The position numbers were made by a program, and so were the translations under genes. The notes under the pieces were generated by a model. The model searched no databases, had not been told where the DNA came from, and was given only the letters and a program-made list of their open reading frames with translations. From Mahella australiensis 50-1 BON (GTDB lineage Bacteria; Bacillota; Clostridia; Mahellales; Mahellaceae), in the NCBI RefSeq assembly GCF_000213255.1, contig NC_015520.1, positions 2,783,349-2,847,348 on the forward strand: a DNA stretch of 64,000 nt, given 5' to 3'. Below are positions 1 through 7,884 of this stretch, in pieces (positions within the stretch are counted from its first letter, which is position 1; the number at the start of each line of letters is the position of its first letter).

Positions 1-724
1 CTATATTGCTCTCTTTCACACCGGCTTGCATCAACTGGAGCATATTGGCTCTCCACAGGTCAACCGAATACTTGTCGCCCCGCTTTGTCACAATATTTTC
101 ATACGCATCTTGCAACCCCGGAAAACGACGGGCCACCGGCTCATCGACTTCAAAACAGCACGGCCCTATCGAAGGCCCCACGGCCGCAAGGCATTGTTCG
201 GGCCGGGTATCGAAGGCTTCTTCCATGGCTTGCAGGGTCTTTACCCCAATACCAGCCACAGTGCCCCGCCAGCCCGCATGGCTCAACCCGATAGCTTTAT
301 GCGTGAGATCGAGGAAATAAAGCGGAACACAATCGGCATACAATGTCACGAGAGCCACATTCGGCTGATCCGTTATAAGGCTGTCTACGCCTCGCGCAGT
401 ACCATCGTTGACAAAAGATTTGCCTTGTTCATCGACATACACGCGCTTTATGACATCGCCATGCACCTGATTTCCAAAAAACAGTTGCTCCGGCTTTATG
501 CCTATGGCATCGCAAAGCCTTTGGTAATTTTCATCCACGATCGCGGCATCATCGCCGCGGTTGAATCCAAGATTCAACGAAGCCAACGCTCCTGTGCTGA
601 TTCCTCCCCGCCTTGTTGAAAAACAGGCTTTCGCCACGTTGGTCTGTCCAAAAAGCGGTATCGTAAAAAAGCCTATCCCATCGACTTCATGATATGTGAA
701 TCCTTCTGAATTTTCCATTATCAT
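1..724 (-). CDS. pgeF: Peptidoglycan editing factor PgeF / YfiH (laccase-domain) family, 3' end cut by window edge
   Basis: Purine nucleoside phosphorylase/laccase-domain protein. Family members act on nucleosides or on mis-incorporated cell-wall precursors in the cytoplasm. The minus-strand frame reads without a stop from the start to base 1, about 241 residues, so only the extreme C-terminus is missing. Visible family motifs are FGNQVHGD, YADCVPLYFLD and LSHAGWRGT, which supply the metal-binding His/Cys/His set, followed by AVGPSIGPCCFEVD. AAGGAG at 741-736 serves either ATG 724 or the upstream GTG 730; ATG 718 is also possible. It is the first gene of its own transcript, since no gene lies immediately upstream. 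Family assignment is clear from the motifs; the exact substrate is not. Confidence 0.93.
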   Translation of the reverse strand, partial: MIMENSEGFTYHEVDGIGFFTIPLFGQTNVAKACFSTRRGGISTGALASLNLGFNRGDDAAIVDENYQRLCDAIGIKPEQLFFGNQVHGDVIKRVYVDEQGKSFVNDGTARGVDSLITDQPNVALVTLYADCVPLYFLDLTHKAIGLSHAGWRGTVAGIGVKTLQAMEEAFDTRPEQCLAAVGPSIGPCCFEVDEPVARRFPGLQDAYENIVTKRGDKYSVDLWRANMLQLMQAGVKESNI

Positions 725-878
725 ATCCACAAAAACTCCTTATGCTCTAGCCGCCGACATCGGCGTAATCGGCTATATATTGAAATAATAGCTTCTGAGC
801 ACGCTGAACAGCCGCTCGGGTATCACATCGAATAGGTTTTGGGGCATCTATCGCTCACCTTCTATAGCAATAAAGTGT

Positions 879-1155
879 CTATTCAGCTATCCCACAGGCT
901 TGGTAACTGATTAGCCTCCGGCTCATGTGTTTCGAATATCGGTGAAACTAAAGCTCGTTTCGGGAATTTCCAAAGCGCCGATAATCTCTCTTATCTTGTT
1001 ATTCTAGGGCAGGACCGTCTTTAGCATCGTTTAGATAGTTCGGTTACGCTGGGAAATTCTTATCCTACACTTCGCTAAGTTTCACCAGATATCCTTCACA
1101 AAATCGCCTTAAGGCTAATCGTTACCTTCGCCTATGCATCACAGTACCTAAATAG
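879..1155 (-). ncRNA. Structured RNA, HEARO/omega-RNA-like, copy 1
   Basis: In the minus sense this element starts directly after GTGA (1159-1156) and ends near GGATAGCTGAATAG (892-879). It matches the element at 27947-28180 along both flanks. Shared blocks are GCATAGGCG, AACGATTAGCC, GATTTTGTGAAGGATATCTGG, then GGAAAT, CGAAAC, AGCTTTAGTTTCAC and the 3' end. The 5' GGTAACGATTAGCC pairs with the 3' GGCTAATCAGTTACC. The same stem occurs in the other copy with a compensating T-A to C-G change. The central arm is longer and unlike copy 2. HEARO RNAs are reported to insert after ATGA/GTGA; the name is an inference from that junction and the size. No IscB-like ORF is adjacent. Confidence 0.55.
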
Positions 1156-1162
1156 TCACGCA

Positions 1163-1192
1163 ATAAGAGCCGTTTCAAGAAGCGGCTCTTAT
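1163..1192. repeat. 10-bp inverted repeat (hairpin) next to the GTGA junction
   Basis: ATAAGAGCCG (1163-1172) and CGGCTCTTAT (1183-1192) form a perfect 10-bp stem with a 10-nt loop. It lies just upstream, in the minus sense, of the structured RNA copy 1. There is no T-run on either side, so a classical intrinsic terminator is not supported. Confidence 0.6.
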
Positions 1193-1216
1193 GATTGTCG
1201 ACATTTTACGATGACA

Positions 1217-1465
1217 TTATACCATTCTGGCATAAAATGTGCAACGACGCTGAGGCACGGCAAAAAATATTTTTGTATATCTTCGGTTCAGTAGCGGCAC
1301 TTGAATTCTATCTCTTACCGCCCTCCAAACGACACTTGTAAAAGCTTCATCTTTCTTATAAGATACGGAGTAATCACCAATAACAGTAAAATTTATTTTT
1401 TACGTAGATCATGCGCTGAGATATACTGAGGCTTTCAGAATTGGCCTGTATTTGAATTTTAGCAT
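1217..1465 (-). pseudogene. Decayed small ORF with strong ribosome binding site and two in-frame stops
   Basis: An AGGAGGT box (1478-1472) stands 6 nt before ATG 1465. The frame then reads MLKFKYRPILKASVYLSA, meets TGA at codon 19 and TAA at codon 22, and continues open for about 60 codons (including VIGDYSVSYKKDEAF and WRAVRDRIQVPLL) to TAA at 1219-1217. The good start signal plus long same-frame openness suggests a gene inactivated by stops. Alternatively it is an 18-residue peptide followed by chance openness. The protein is not recognised. The rest of 1166-1582 shows no gene. Confidence 0.3.
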
Positions 1466-1582
1466 TTTACTACCTCCTAAAACGAGTTAATCCGAGAAAG
1501 GAAAATAAGGCAGGACAGCACCATGCCGGATTAGAACTATCTATACCGGTTTTAATAAGCTTGAATTTCCTAGACTTTTTAA

Positions 1583-1837
1583 TTATTTATTATCATTTAT
1601 TAAACCAGATATTACCACGACAAAGCCAATTAAAATCAGGGATATTTCAACAATATCACTTCCAATAAAATTGATTTTATCGCTAATAAAGAAGATTCCA
1701 CCGGCCATTGTAAATTCAATACCTAATAACATAATTCCAAATGAATTGTGATTTTTAAATATTGATTTCATTAAAAAAGTAAGAATTACCGCACTTAATA
1801 ATATAATTACCAATATATGCAATAGCCCATATGACAT
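1583..1837 (-). CDS. Small three-helix membrane protein, unknown function
   Basis: An 84-residue hydrophobic protein with three predicted transmembrane stretches: about residues 4-24 (GLLHILVIILLSAVILTFLM), 33-52 and 60-78. It has a short charged tail ending NDNK. A GGAAGGGTG ribosome binding site precedes ATG 1837. It is the last gene of a minus-strand cluster of small proteins (2904-3119, 2586-2888, 1978-2589), but is separated from the upstream gene by 140 AT-rich bases with a hairpin, so it may have its own promoter. Next to secreted and lipoprotein-like neighbours it could be an accessory or immunity membrane protein; that is inference from size and context only. No family recognised. 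Confidence 0.6.
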   Translation of the reverse strand: MSYGLLHILVIILLSAVILTFLMKSIFKNHNSFGIMLLGIEFTMAGGIFFISDKINFIGSDIVEISLILIGFVVVISGLINDNK

Positions 1838-1915
1838 TTGATCACCCTTCCTGTCTATTATAGTAATATCTCAATAATAATATTTTTTGTTTAATATTAT
1901 TATTACCTTTTTATT

Positions 1916-1957
1916 ATGTGAGAGGTAAGTTATTATTTAACTACCTACCTCTCACAT
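1916..1957. other. 12-bp stem-loop after the 203-residue secreted-type gene
   Basis: ATGTGAGAGGTA (1916-1927) and TACCTCTCACAT (1946-1957) form a perfect 12-bp stem with an 18-nt loop. It sits 20 bases past the stop of the gene ending at 1978. It lacks a clean T-run in the minus direction, so it may be an attenuator or transcript-stabilising hairpin rather than a strong terminator. Confidence 0.5.
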
Positions 1958-1977
1958 TGGAAAACATTAATTAATTA

Positions 1978-2589
1978 TTAAAATCTTGTATCAGAGTTGG
2001 TAAATATTCTCCACCCATTTGAATTGGAAAAACTTATATTTACACCAAACTCAAAACCAGATCCATATCCAAATGTAAGACTATTTATATTACACGTATT
2101 CCAGGTATGAGCGTAGAACACCCTAGCATTACCATGATAGTTTGAAAAATTACTGTTATATCTGATAAGCGCAGAGTATCCTTTACCTTTGTAAGCTATG
2201 TCGGTTGAATAAACATAAGGGATCGGAGGATTCCTCTTATATTTCTGCACATCTTGTATGTTAAATGCAACACCATAAGAGCCATTACCATGCGACGGAC
2301 TATATGATGTTGTACTCCAACCATTTTGATCTGTCATATATCCCATCGATGAAACAACATTTGCATTATAGGTTCCATAGGTATTGTTATAAGCAATTCC
2401 TACGGAATCTAAACCCCCAACGTTGTGTGTTTTTCCATAATAAGGAATCCATGCCCAATTCTTATCATAATACCAATTATCGTCTGTCCACCAACCGCCA
2501 CCAGAAACAACCCATTGTGATGCACCTGAGTCATAATATATACTCACAGCATTATGTATTGCGTCAGCAGGCTCTGATAATGGAGTCAC
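1978..2589 (-). CDS. Gly/Tyr/Asn-rich, secreted-type beta protein, unknown function
   Basis: A 203-residue protein dominated by Gly, Tyr, Asn, Ser and Trp (GGGWWTDDNWYY, YNNTYGTYN, YGSGFEFGVNISFSNSNGW), typical of an extracellular beta-rich fold. It has no signal peptide of its own. Its GTG start (2589) overlaps the stop of the upstream 100-residue lipoprotein-like gene as GTGA, giving two options. Either it is a separate, translationally coupled gene, or the two reading frames were one secreted protein split by a frameshift. A frameshift would have to occur in the last few codons, because the downstream frame has a TAA just before the GTG. Not recognised as a known family. Confidence 0.6.
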   Translation of the reverse strand: MTPLSEPADAIHNAVSIYYDSGASQWVVSGGGWWTDDNWYYDKNWAWIPYYGKTHNVGGLDSVGIAYNNTYGTYNANVVSSMGYMTDQNGWSTTSYSPSHGNGSYGVAFNIQDVQKYKRNPPIPYVYSTDIAYKGKGYSALIRYNSNFSNYHGNARVFYAHTWNTCNINSLTFGYGSGFEFGVNISFSNSNGWRIFTNSDTRF

Positions 2590-2888
2590 ACCAGATTATT
2601 GTGGATTTTCCAATCTATATAACTTATTACTTTATCAATTTCATCTTGAGACTTACCTTCAGCAATAAGTTTGCATAACTGTTGGTCGATTGTTTGAGCC
2701 CTTTTTTGAGCTTCTTCAGGGGACATTTGTATAAATTCACTTTTATGCGCGTTTGCCAAATCATTTTTTGCTTTTGCAATATCAAAACTGTTAACTTGTT
2801 CAGCCTTCGCGAAATTGGTTCCGTTAAAAGTACAAGCCACTAAGAAAAGTAATGCTAAAATTGATATAATTTTTGTTTTCATATTCAT
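2586..2888 (-). CDS. Lipoprotein-like small exported protein
   Basis: A 100-residue protein with a type II signal peptide: MNMKTK, a hydrophobic core IISILALLFLVA, then a lipobox ending at Cys19 (LVAC). The mature part is helical and charged (NSFDIAKAKNDLANAHK, MSPEEAQKRAQTIDQQL). GAGGT lies about 6-7 nt before ATG 2888. It lies 15 bases after the small membrane gene ending at 2904 and overlaps the next gene by four bases (GTGA). The short helical domain could be a pro-region or targeting domain for the 203-residue downstream product if the two are made together. No family recognised. Confidence 0.65.
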   Translation of the reverse strand: MNMKTKIISILALLFLVACTFNGTNFAKAEQVNSFDIAKAKNDLANAHKSEFIQMSPEEAQKRAQTIDQQLCKLIAEGKSQDEIDKVISYIDWKIHNNLV

Positions 2889-2903
2889 AAGATTACCTCT
2901 TTT

Positions 2904-3119
2904 CTAATCTTTTCTGTCAGCGAACCATCTAAAAAGCATACCAAGAAAACCTCCAATTGCGACGCCTAACAACATGGAAACTCCAATTAATTTGTCATTC
3001 ACAACACCCATGATCGCTCCAAATACTATACCTATTGCCGCGCCCATTTCTTCAGGCTCATGATTTTTCTTTTGATCACGCTCTATTTCATTTTTCCATT
3101 TAGGCGACTGACGTTTCAT
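2904..3119 (-). CDS. Small glycine-rich membrane protein
   Basis: A 71-residue protein (MKRQSPKWKNEIERDQ...) with a charged N-terminus and two Gly-rich hydrophobic segments (AAIGIVFGAIMGVV; VSMLLGVAIGGFLGMLF) resembling glycine-zipper membrane helices. It ends with a basic RWFADRKD tail. AAGGAG stands 8 nt before ATG 3119; a GTG at 3128 would leave no spacing, so ATG 3119 is preferred. First gene of the small secreted/membrane cluster. Function unknown. Confidence 0.6.
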   Translation of the reverse strand: MKRQSPKWKNEIERDQKKNHEPEEMGAAIGIVFGAIMGVVNDKLIGVSMLLGVAIGGFLGMLFRWFADRKD

Positions 3120-3540
3120 TATTCTCACTCCTTGTCTGCTATCAACCGTTAAGCGTCAATGACTCATCCAACGGAACCGCCCCCGTTCCTTTTGCTTTCT
3201 ATGGTTAGAATATACCATATCTCTTATAAATGCAAGCATTCCCATGAAAAATTTTACTTTTCGGCATCGTTATGTGATTGTTCAGCTATCCGCGAGTTCG
3301 ACAGTTGCAGATGAATTAAATCCTTTAATTGGCTTTCATTGTAACACAACCCGTCAAGAAACTGAATGATGTAGCTTAAAGATAATAGATGTTGACAGTG
3401 CGGTAGATGTTGCCCTGTATGAGGAAAGAGTATTCAAAAAAGTCTTGGAATCCGCTAAAAATAGCGGATTCCATACGTCATATTTTCTTACAACTGTCGA
3501 AAACGGGATTTTGACATAAAACGTGCAACGCGGCGGGTAT
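3120..3540. other. Intergenic stretch with a gene remnant and a 10-bp hairpin
   Basis: No intact gene is visible. On the plus strand 3370-3519 is open for 49 codons without a start (IIDVDSAVDVALYEERVFKK, then FLTTVENGILT and stop), which looks like the C-terminus of a lost gene; its family is not recognised. Within it, GGAATCCGCT (3447-3456) and AGCGGATTCC (3463-3472) form a perfect stem with a 6-nt loop. The phrase ACATAAAACGTGCAACG near 3515 recurs in similar form (CATAAAATGTGCAACG) near 1231, so both may flank old insertions. Confidence 0.4.
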
Positions 3541-4809
3541 TTATAATTCCCTCTGGTCTATAACCCGTTTGGTTTTTTTCTCACTGCGCGGCAGTTTACA
3601 TAACTCAACGCACTTAACATCTATATGCACGCCTATAGAGGATTTGAATTCTTTTTGGACGGTTTTCTCTAAAGCTTCTTTATGCGTTATATCTTCTGCC
3701 TCTACCATCAGTAACATATTATCTTTGCCTTCGTTTCGCGTCAATATTATCTGGTACTCGCTGGATATATCGGGTATTCGATGCAACAGCTCTTCTATCT
3801 GACCGGGGTATATGTTCACGCCCTTTATTTTTATCATATCATCGCTGCGCCCTAATATACGGTCTATACGTGGGAATGGGCTACCACATGGGCATGGCTC
3901 GGTAATCAGCCTGGTGAGGTCCCTCGTGCGATATCGTATAAGCGGTGCCCCCTCTTTGGTCAGCGTTGTTATGACCAATTCGCCCAATTCTCCATCAGGG
4001 AGCCTTTCACCGGTCACAGGATCGATGATCTCAAACAAAAGATGATCAGCCCAATAATGTATGCCATCATGGTAGCGGCAATCCAATCCTATACCGGGAC
4101 CATAGATTTCAGTCAAACCGTATATGTCAAAGCTTTCTATGCCGAGTTTGCTTTCTATTGTATGGCGCATTTTATCGCTCCAGCGTTCGGAGCCTATGAT
4201 ACCTGTGTGGAGGTGTATTTTATTCCTTAAACCCTGCCGCTCTACTTCTTCTGCCAGCAACAGCGCGTATGACGAGGTGCTGGTTAGCACTGTGGATTTC
4301 ATGTCCACCATCATTTGCAATTGTTTACTTGTATTGCCCGGCCCCATCGGTATCGCCATGGCGCCTAAGCGTTCTGCACCGGCTTGAAAGCCTATACCGG
4401 CTGTCCACAGGCCATAACCCGGCGTTATCTGAATGCGGTCTTTTGGCGTTATGCCAGCCATCATGTAGCATCTCATCATCATTTCAGCCCACGTATTCAC
4501 ATCGTTACGCGTATAAGGTACTATGACTGGTTTACCGGTAGTACCGGAGGAAGAATGCACCCTTACCACATCTTCGTCAGGTACCGACTGAATGCCCAAC
4601 GGATAGGCATCCCTTAATTCATCCTTTGTGGTAAATGGAAGATAGGTCAGATCATCCAGTGTCCCGACAGCTTCAACATCGATTTTGCAATCGTGGAATT
4701 TCTTCTTATAAAACGGGCTGTTTTCACTGACTCTGCGTAAGAGAGCTTTTAGCTTTTCCAACTGATCGAATTCAATATTCTTACGACTCTCGACTAATTC
4801 TATGCTCAT
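3541..4809 (-). CDS. paaK: Phenylacetate-CoA ligase family (adenylate-forming aryl-acid CoA ligase)
   Basis: A 422-residue ANL-superfamily enzyme that joins an arylacetate (or similar acid) to CoA through an acyl-adenylate, in the cytoplasm. Motifs: the Ser/Gly-rich nucleotide loop SSSGTTGKP at residues 86-94, IYGLTEIYGPG near residue 230, YRTRDLTRL near 295, and the C-terminal hinge/domain ending SEKKTKRVIDQREL. Length is normal for PaaK. A GAGGAG ribosome binding site lies before ATG 4809, and only 20 bases separate it from iorB upstream. The order iorA-iorB-ligase indicates arylpyruvate oxidation to aryl-CoA. The ligase then runs in either direction; in fermenters it can recover ATP from the aryl-CoA. 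Confidence 0.9.
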   Translation of the reverse strand: MSIELVESRKNIEFDQLEKLKALLRRVSENSPFYKKKFHDCKIDVEAVGTLDDLTYLPFTTKDELRDAYPLGIQSVPDEDVVRVHSSSGTTGKPVIVPYTRNDVNTWAEMMMRCYMMAGITPKDRIQITPGYGLWTAGIGFQAGAERLGAMAIPMGPGNTSKQLQMMVDMKSTVLTSTSSYALLLAEEVERQGLRNKIHLHTGIIGSERWSDKMRHTIESKLGIESFDIYGLTEIYGPGIGLDCRYHDGIHYWADHLLFEIIDPVTGERLPDGELGELVITTLTKEGAPLIRYRTRDLTRLITEPCPCGSPFPRIDRILGRSDDMIKIKGVNIYPGQIEELLHRIPDISSEYQIILTRNEGKDNMLLMVEAEDITHKEALEKTVQKEFKSSIGVHIDVKCVELCKLPRSEKKTKRVIDQREL

Positions 4810-4829
4810 CTAAGCTCGTCTCCTCTCGA

Positions 4830-5432
4830 CTAAACTTTATTTTTTATATTATACAACATATTAATGCCAATTTCAAAGGATTTTTTGTTTACTCCTAAAT
4901 ATTTTTTCGGCAATTCTTCTTCTAAAGCTTGCTGTAAAATGCTTATATCAAAAGGAAGCAAACCCGCAGCAGCGACAATGCCCAACAGTAGCACATTGGC
5001 AGATTTATGATTCCCGGCTTGTTTGGCCAGTTCTGTTGCATCGACCAGGATTGCATTTTTGCATGTATTATTTATAAATGCCAATATTTCGTTCACGTCA
5101 TATTGGCTTAAACCTATAGCTACTGATGCCGGTATCACAGGAAAAGTATTTACTATCATATGTCCGTTTCGCTTTAACATGGGCATGTTTCTTGCTGCTT
5201 CGGATGGTTCCATTCCTATTATAAGGTCGGCACCGGCTTTCGGTATGAGAGGGCCGAATATTTCACGTCCTAAACGTATGTGGCTTACTACAGCACCTTC
5301 CCGCTGTGACATTCCTATGGTTTCGGCAGTGGTTACATGAAGGCCGGCTTTCATAGCAGCCAATCCTAACAGCCTTGATGTCAGTATCACGCCTTGTCCG
5401 CCGACTCCCGCTACTAGTATATCGTATTGCAT
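4830..5432 (-). CDS. iorB: Indolepyruvate:ferredoxin oxidoreductase, beta subunit
   Basis: A 200-residue subunit of the arylpyruvate:ferredoxin oxidoreductase, which oxidatively decarboxylates aryl 2-oxoacids (from Trp, Phe, Tyr transamination) to aryl-acetyl-CoA and reduces ferredoxin. The protein shows the gamma-type 2-oxoacid oxidoreductase domain: VAGVGGQGVILTSRLLG at residues 7-23 and ETIGMSQREGAVVSHIRLG near 38-56. Its ATG follows the iorA stop after a single base, so translation is probably coupled. It works as a heterodimer with IorA. Assignment is firm from motif and neighbour. Confidence 0.94.
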   Translation of the reverse strand: MQYDILVAGVGGQGVILTSRLLGLAAMKAGLHVTTAETIGMSQREGAVVSHIRLGREIFGPLIPKAGADLIIGMEPSEAARNMPMLKRNGHMIVNTFPVIPASVAIGLSQYDVNEILAFINNTCKNAILVDATELAKQAGNHKSANVLLLGIVAAAGLLPFDISILQQALEEELPKKYLGVNKKSFEIGINMLYNIKNKV

Positions 5433-5433
5433 G

Positions 5434-7260
5434 TTAATCCTCTCCTTCCGGAACTATAGCACCTACTGGGCATATCTGCGCGCATAAACCACAACCTGCG
5501 CATGTGGACTGAATTGCTGGCATATCATCAATGACAAACAATGCAGGACATCCCAGCTGTTCTACACAGTAGTTGCACAGCGTACATATTTGCTCATCTA
5601 CAGTATAATGTTTATCGGATTTTTCTAAATTCGTGCACGGGCCCTTAAATATAAGCACCGATGGCCCATCGACTTCTACAACTTGCTTTATAGCATCGGT
5701 ACATGCTTTTAGGTTTTGTCCATCTATTTCTTCTACGGTTTTTACACCGCAGCTTCTGGCTATCTCAGCTATAGACACGGCAACGGTAGGTTTACCGGTG
5801 GCAGTTATCCCTATGCCAGGATGAGGCTGATGACCGGTCATAGCCGTTGTGCGGTTGTCCAATACCGCTATCATTATGTTTGCATTGTTATATACGGCAT
5901 TTATTATAGCAGGTATGCCAGAATGAAAGAATGTAGAATCACCTATAAAAGCTATGTGTTTTACATTCGGCTGTGCGTGCTGCAAACCGGCAGCTATGCT
6001 TATACCGGCGCCCATGCATAAGCATGTATCCACCATATCCAAAGGCTGTGCATTTCCAAGCGTATAGCAGCCTATATCGCCTGAAAACACAGCTGGTATG
6101 CCATTTAAAGCTCGCTTAAAGGCATAAAATACGGTGCGATGCATACAACCTGCGCATAGGGTGGGCTGCCTGCTTGGCAAAGGCGGAATGTTTTGCACAT
6201 CCACAAGAGGTGCTGGGTTTTTTATTCTCGATTCTGCACCTATAGACTTTAAGCATTTTTGAAGGCCTTCTTTTACTATGTCAACGTTGTATTCCCCGCA
6301 TTTTGGAAACATGCCATCGATTTTGCCTAAAATACTTGCCGGTAACTTATAGCGACCTACAAGCTGAAGCATTTGTTCTTCCAAATACGAGTCCAATTCT
6401 TCTACAGCGATTATGTGGTCAAGACCTTTAGCAAATTCAAACGCCTTTGCTTCGGGAAATGGATACGGTGTTCCGATTTCTAGCAACTTTACATTTAGGT
6501 CTAGGTCGGCTAATGCTTCTTGCACATATTTTCGACTGACACCTGAAGATATAATGCCTATTTTACCGTTACCGCTTATGCGATTAAAGGGAGATGCAGA
6601 GAAAATGTTTGCCAACTCGCCTTGTAAATTTTCCAGCCATGGATGCCTTTGTGCTGTTAGTTTCGGGAATATAGCCCATCGCGGATCTTTTGTAAAGCCT
6701 TCTATGTCCCACGATGCTTTGGAAATATCGCCTATGCTGACATCTGCACAGCCATGTGATACGCGAGTGGTAGTACGCATGATGACCGGCGTTTGAAGTT
6801 GGTTGGAAAGATTAAAGGCCCATAATGTCATATCATGTGCTTCTTGAGGAGTAGCGGGGTCTAATACCGGTATATTAGCGAAGCGAGCAAAAGAGCGCGT
6901 ATCTTGCTCTGTCTGGGACGAATGGGGACCCGGGTCATCTGCTACCATTATGACAAGGGCTCCTTTTACTCCTATATATGATAGACTCATAAGCGGATCG
7001 GACGCAACATTTAATCCAACCTGTTTCATGGTTGTTATTGCTTTAGCACCAGCATATGCCGCACCTATAGCGGTTTCCAGGGCTACTTTTTCGTTAGTAG
7101 ACCATTCGACGTATATGTCATATTTATCAGCATTTTGTGCTATAGTTTCTAACACCTCGGATGATGGCGTGCCAGGATAACCAGTAGCTATGTTTACACC
7201 GGCTTCCATAGCGGCCAAAGCTATAGCTTGATTGCCCATTAGAAATTGCACTTTATTCAA
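5434..7260 (-). CDS. iorA: Indolepyruvate:ferredoxin oxidoreductase, alpha subunit
   Basis: A 608-residue thiamine-diphosphate enzyme, oxygen-sensitive and cytoplasmic. N-terminal pyrimidine-binding domain: GYPGTPSSEVLE near residue 28. Central ThDP-binding domain: LCAGCMHRTVFYAF, FSGDIGCYTLG and GDSTFFHSG...AVLDNRTTAMTGHQPHPG. C-terminal two-cluster ferredoxin domain: CTLCNYCVEQLGCP and CAGCGLCAQICP ligate [4Fe-4S] clusters. Length is standard. The start is TTG 7260 with GAGGAGA 7 nt upstream; no better in-frame start is visible. First gene of iorA-iorB-paaK. Confidence 0.95.
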   Translation of the reverse strand: MNKVQFLMGNQAIALAAMEAGVNIATGYPGTPSSEVLETIAQNADKYDIYVEWSTNEKVALETAIGAAYAGAKAITTMKQVGLNVASDPLMSLSYIGVKGALVIMVADDPGPHSSQTEQDTRSFARFANIPVLDPATPQEAHDMTLWAFNLSNQLQTPVIMRTTTRVSHGCADVSIGDISKASWDIEGFTKDPRWAIFPKLTAQRHPWLENLQGELANIFSASPFNRISGNGKIGIISSGVSRKYVQEALADLDLNVKLLEIGTPYPFPEAKAFEFAKGLDHIIAVEELDSYLEEQMLQLVGRYKLPASILGKIDGMFPKCGEYNVDIVKEGLQKCLKSIGAESRIKNPAPLVDVQNIPPLPSRQPTLCAGCMHRTVFYAFKRALNGIPAVFSGDIGCYTLGNAQPLDMVDTCLCMGAGISIAAGLQHAQPNVKHIAFIGDSTFFHSGIPAIINAVYNNANIMIAVLDNRTTAMTGHQPHPGIGITATGKPTVAVSIAEIARSCGVKTVEEIDGQNLKACTDAIKQVVEVDGPSVLIFKGPCTNLEKSDKHYTVDEQICTLCNYCVEQLGCPALFVIDDMPAIQSTCAGCGLCAQICPVGAIVPEGED

Positions 7261-7353
7261 CGTATCTTCTCCTCGCCAATGAATAATTCATAATAGTTAA
7301 TATATCACACGTGAGGTGGATATTCCAGTAGCTTATTTTTATTGAAAATATGA

Positions 7354-7395
7354 AAGCCCTGCAGAATCGCTTATAATAGCGACTTTGCAGGGCTT
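7354..7395 (-). terminator. Rho-independent terminator of the secA-prfB-cheW operon
   Basis: AAGCCCTGCA (7354-7363) pairs with TGCAGGGCTT (7386-7395), with an inner stem TCGCT/AGCGA. In the minus direction the stem is followed by a T-rich run (TTCATATTTTC). It lies just after the cheW stop at 7410 and before iorA. Confidence 0.85.
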
Positions 7396-7409
7396 AAAAT
7401 CGTTCCAGG

Positions 7410-7862
7410 TCAGCTTATGGCCGCCAATACTTCACGCTCATCAACGGTAAGGATCTTAGCCATATCGAGCAGTATCACTAACCTACCGTTATTTTCCGCG
7501 GTACCGGTTATATATTCCTTGCCTATAGCCACAACATCGGGTATGGGTCCTATATCCTTGTCTTCCAGTCTGAGCACTTCCCGAACTTCATCCACTATAA
7601 AGGCTATCGGTTTATAATCCACCTCGGCTATGATAAAACGTGTATGCTGGCTATTTTCATCATATGTCCCTAATTTAAATCGCTTCTTTAAGTCCAGCAC
7701 CGGTATTACCTCGCCGCGCAATTTTATCACACCCTCTATGAATGGAGGGTTATTTGGCACAGGGGTTATTGCCATCGGTTTTACAATCTCGCGTATATTC
7801 ATTATATTCCCGGCGTACCAACCATCACCCAATTTAAATACAACATACTGATAATCAGCCAT
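7410..7862 (-). CDS. cheW: CheW-like chemotaxis coupling protein
   Basis: A 150-residue CheW-domain protein (MADYQYVVFKLGDGWYAGNI...). CheW links methyl-accepting receptors to the CheA kinase at the cell pole. Typical features are a beta-rich single domain with VPNNPPFIEGVIKLRGEVIP near residues 36-55, VIPVLDLKKRF, and FIVDEVREVLRL. The chosen ATG 7862 has GAGGGG about 8 nt upstream; an extension to 7907 would overlap prfB and lacks CheW homology. It lies 22 bases after prfB. No cheA or receptor gene is in the window, so it may serve a pathway elsewhere. A terminator follows. Confidence 0.93.
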   Translation of the reverse strand: MADYQYVVFKLGDGWYAGNIMNIREIVKPMAITPVPNNPPFIEGVIKLRGEVIPVLDLKKRFKLGTYDENSQHTRFIIAEVDYKPIAFIVDEVREVLRLEDKDIGPIPDVVAIGKEYITGTAENNGRLVILLDMAKILTVDEREVLAAIS

Positions 7863-7884
7863 ATAGCGTCCCCTCTCTTTAAAT

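Noticed and set aside
26-619. Plus-strand open frame of 197 codons at the left edge
   Set aside because: The minus strand here encodes a clear PgeF protein; the plus frame is its shadow.
1978-2888. Assignment of the secreted-type cluster to the lactococcin-972 bacteriocin family
   Set aside because: The Gly/Trp/Tyr-rich protein superficially resembles it, but the length and the signal-peptide arrangement do not fit.
3275-3297. Sequence GATAGCTGAAC (minus strand) resembling the 3' end of the GTGA-junction RNA
   Set aside because: Only about 11 bases match and none of the inner conserved blocks or the closing stem are nearby; too short to call a third copy.
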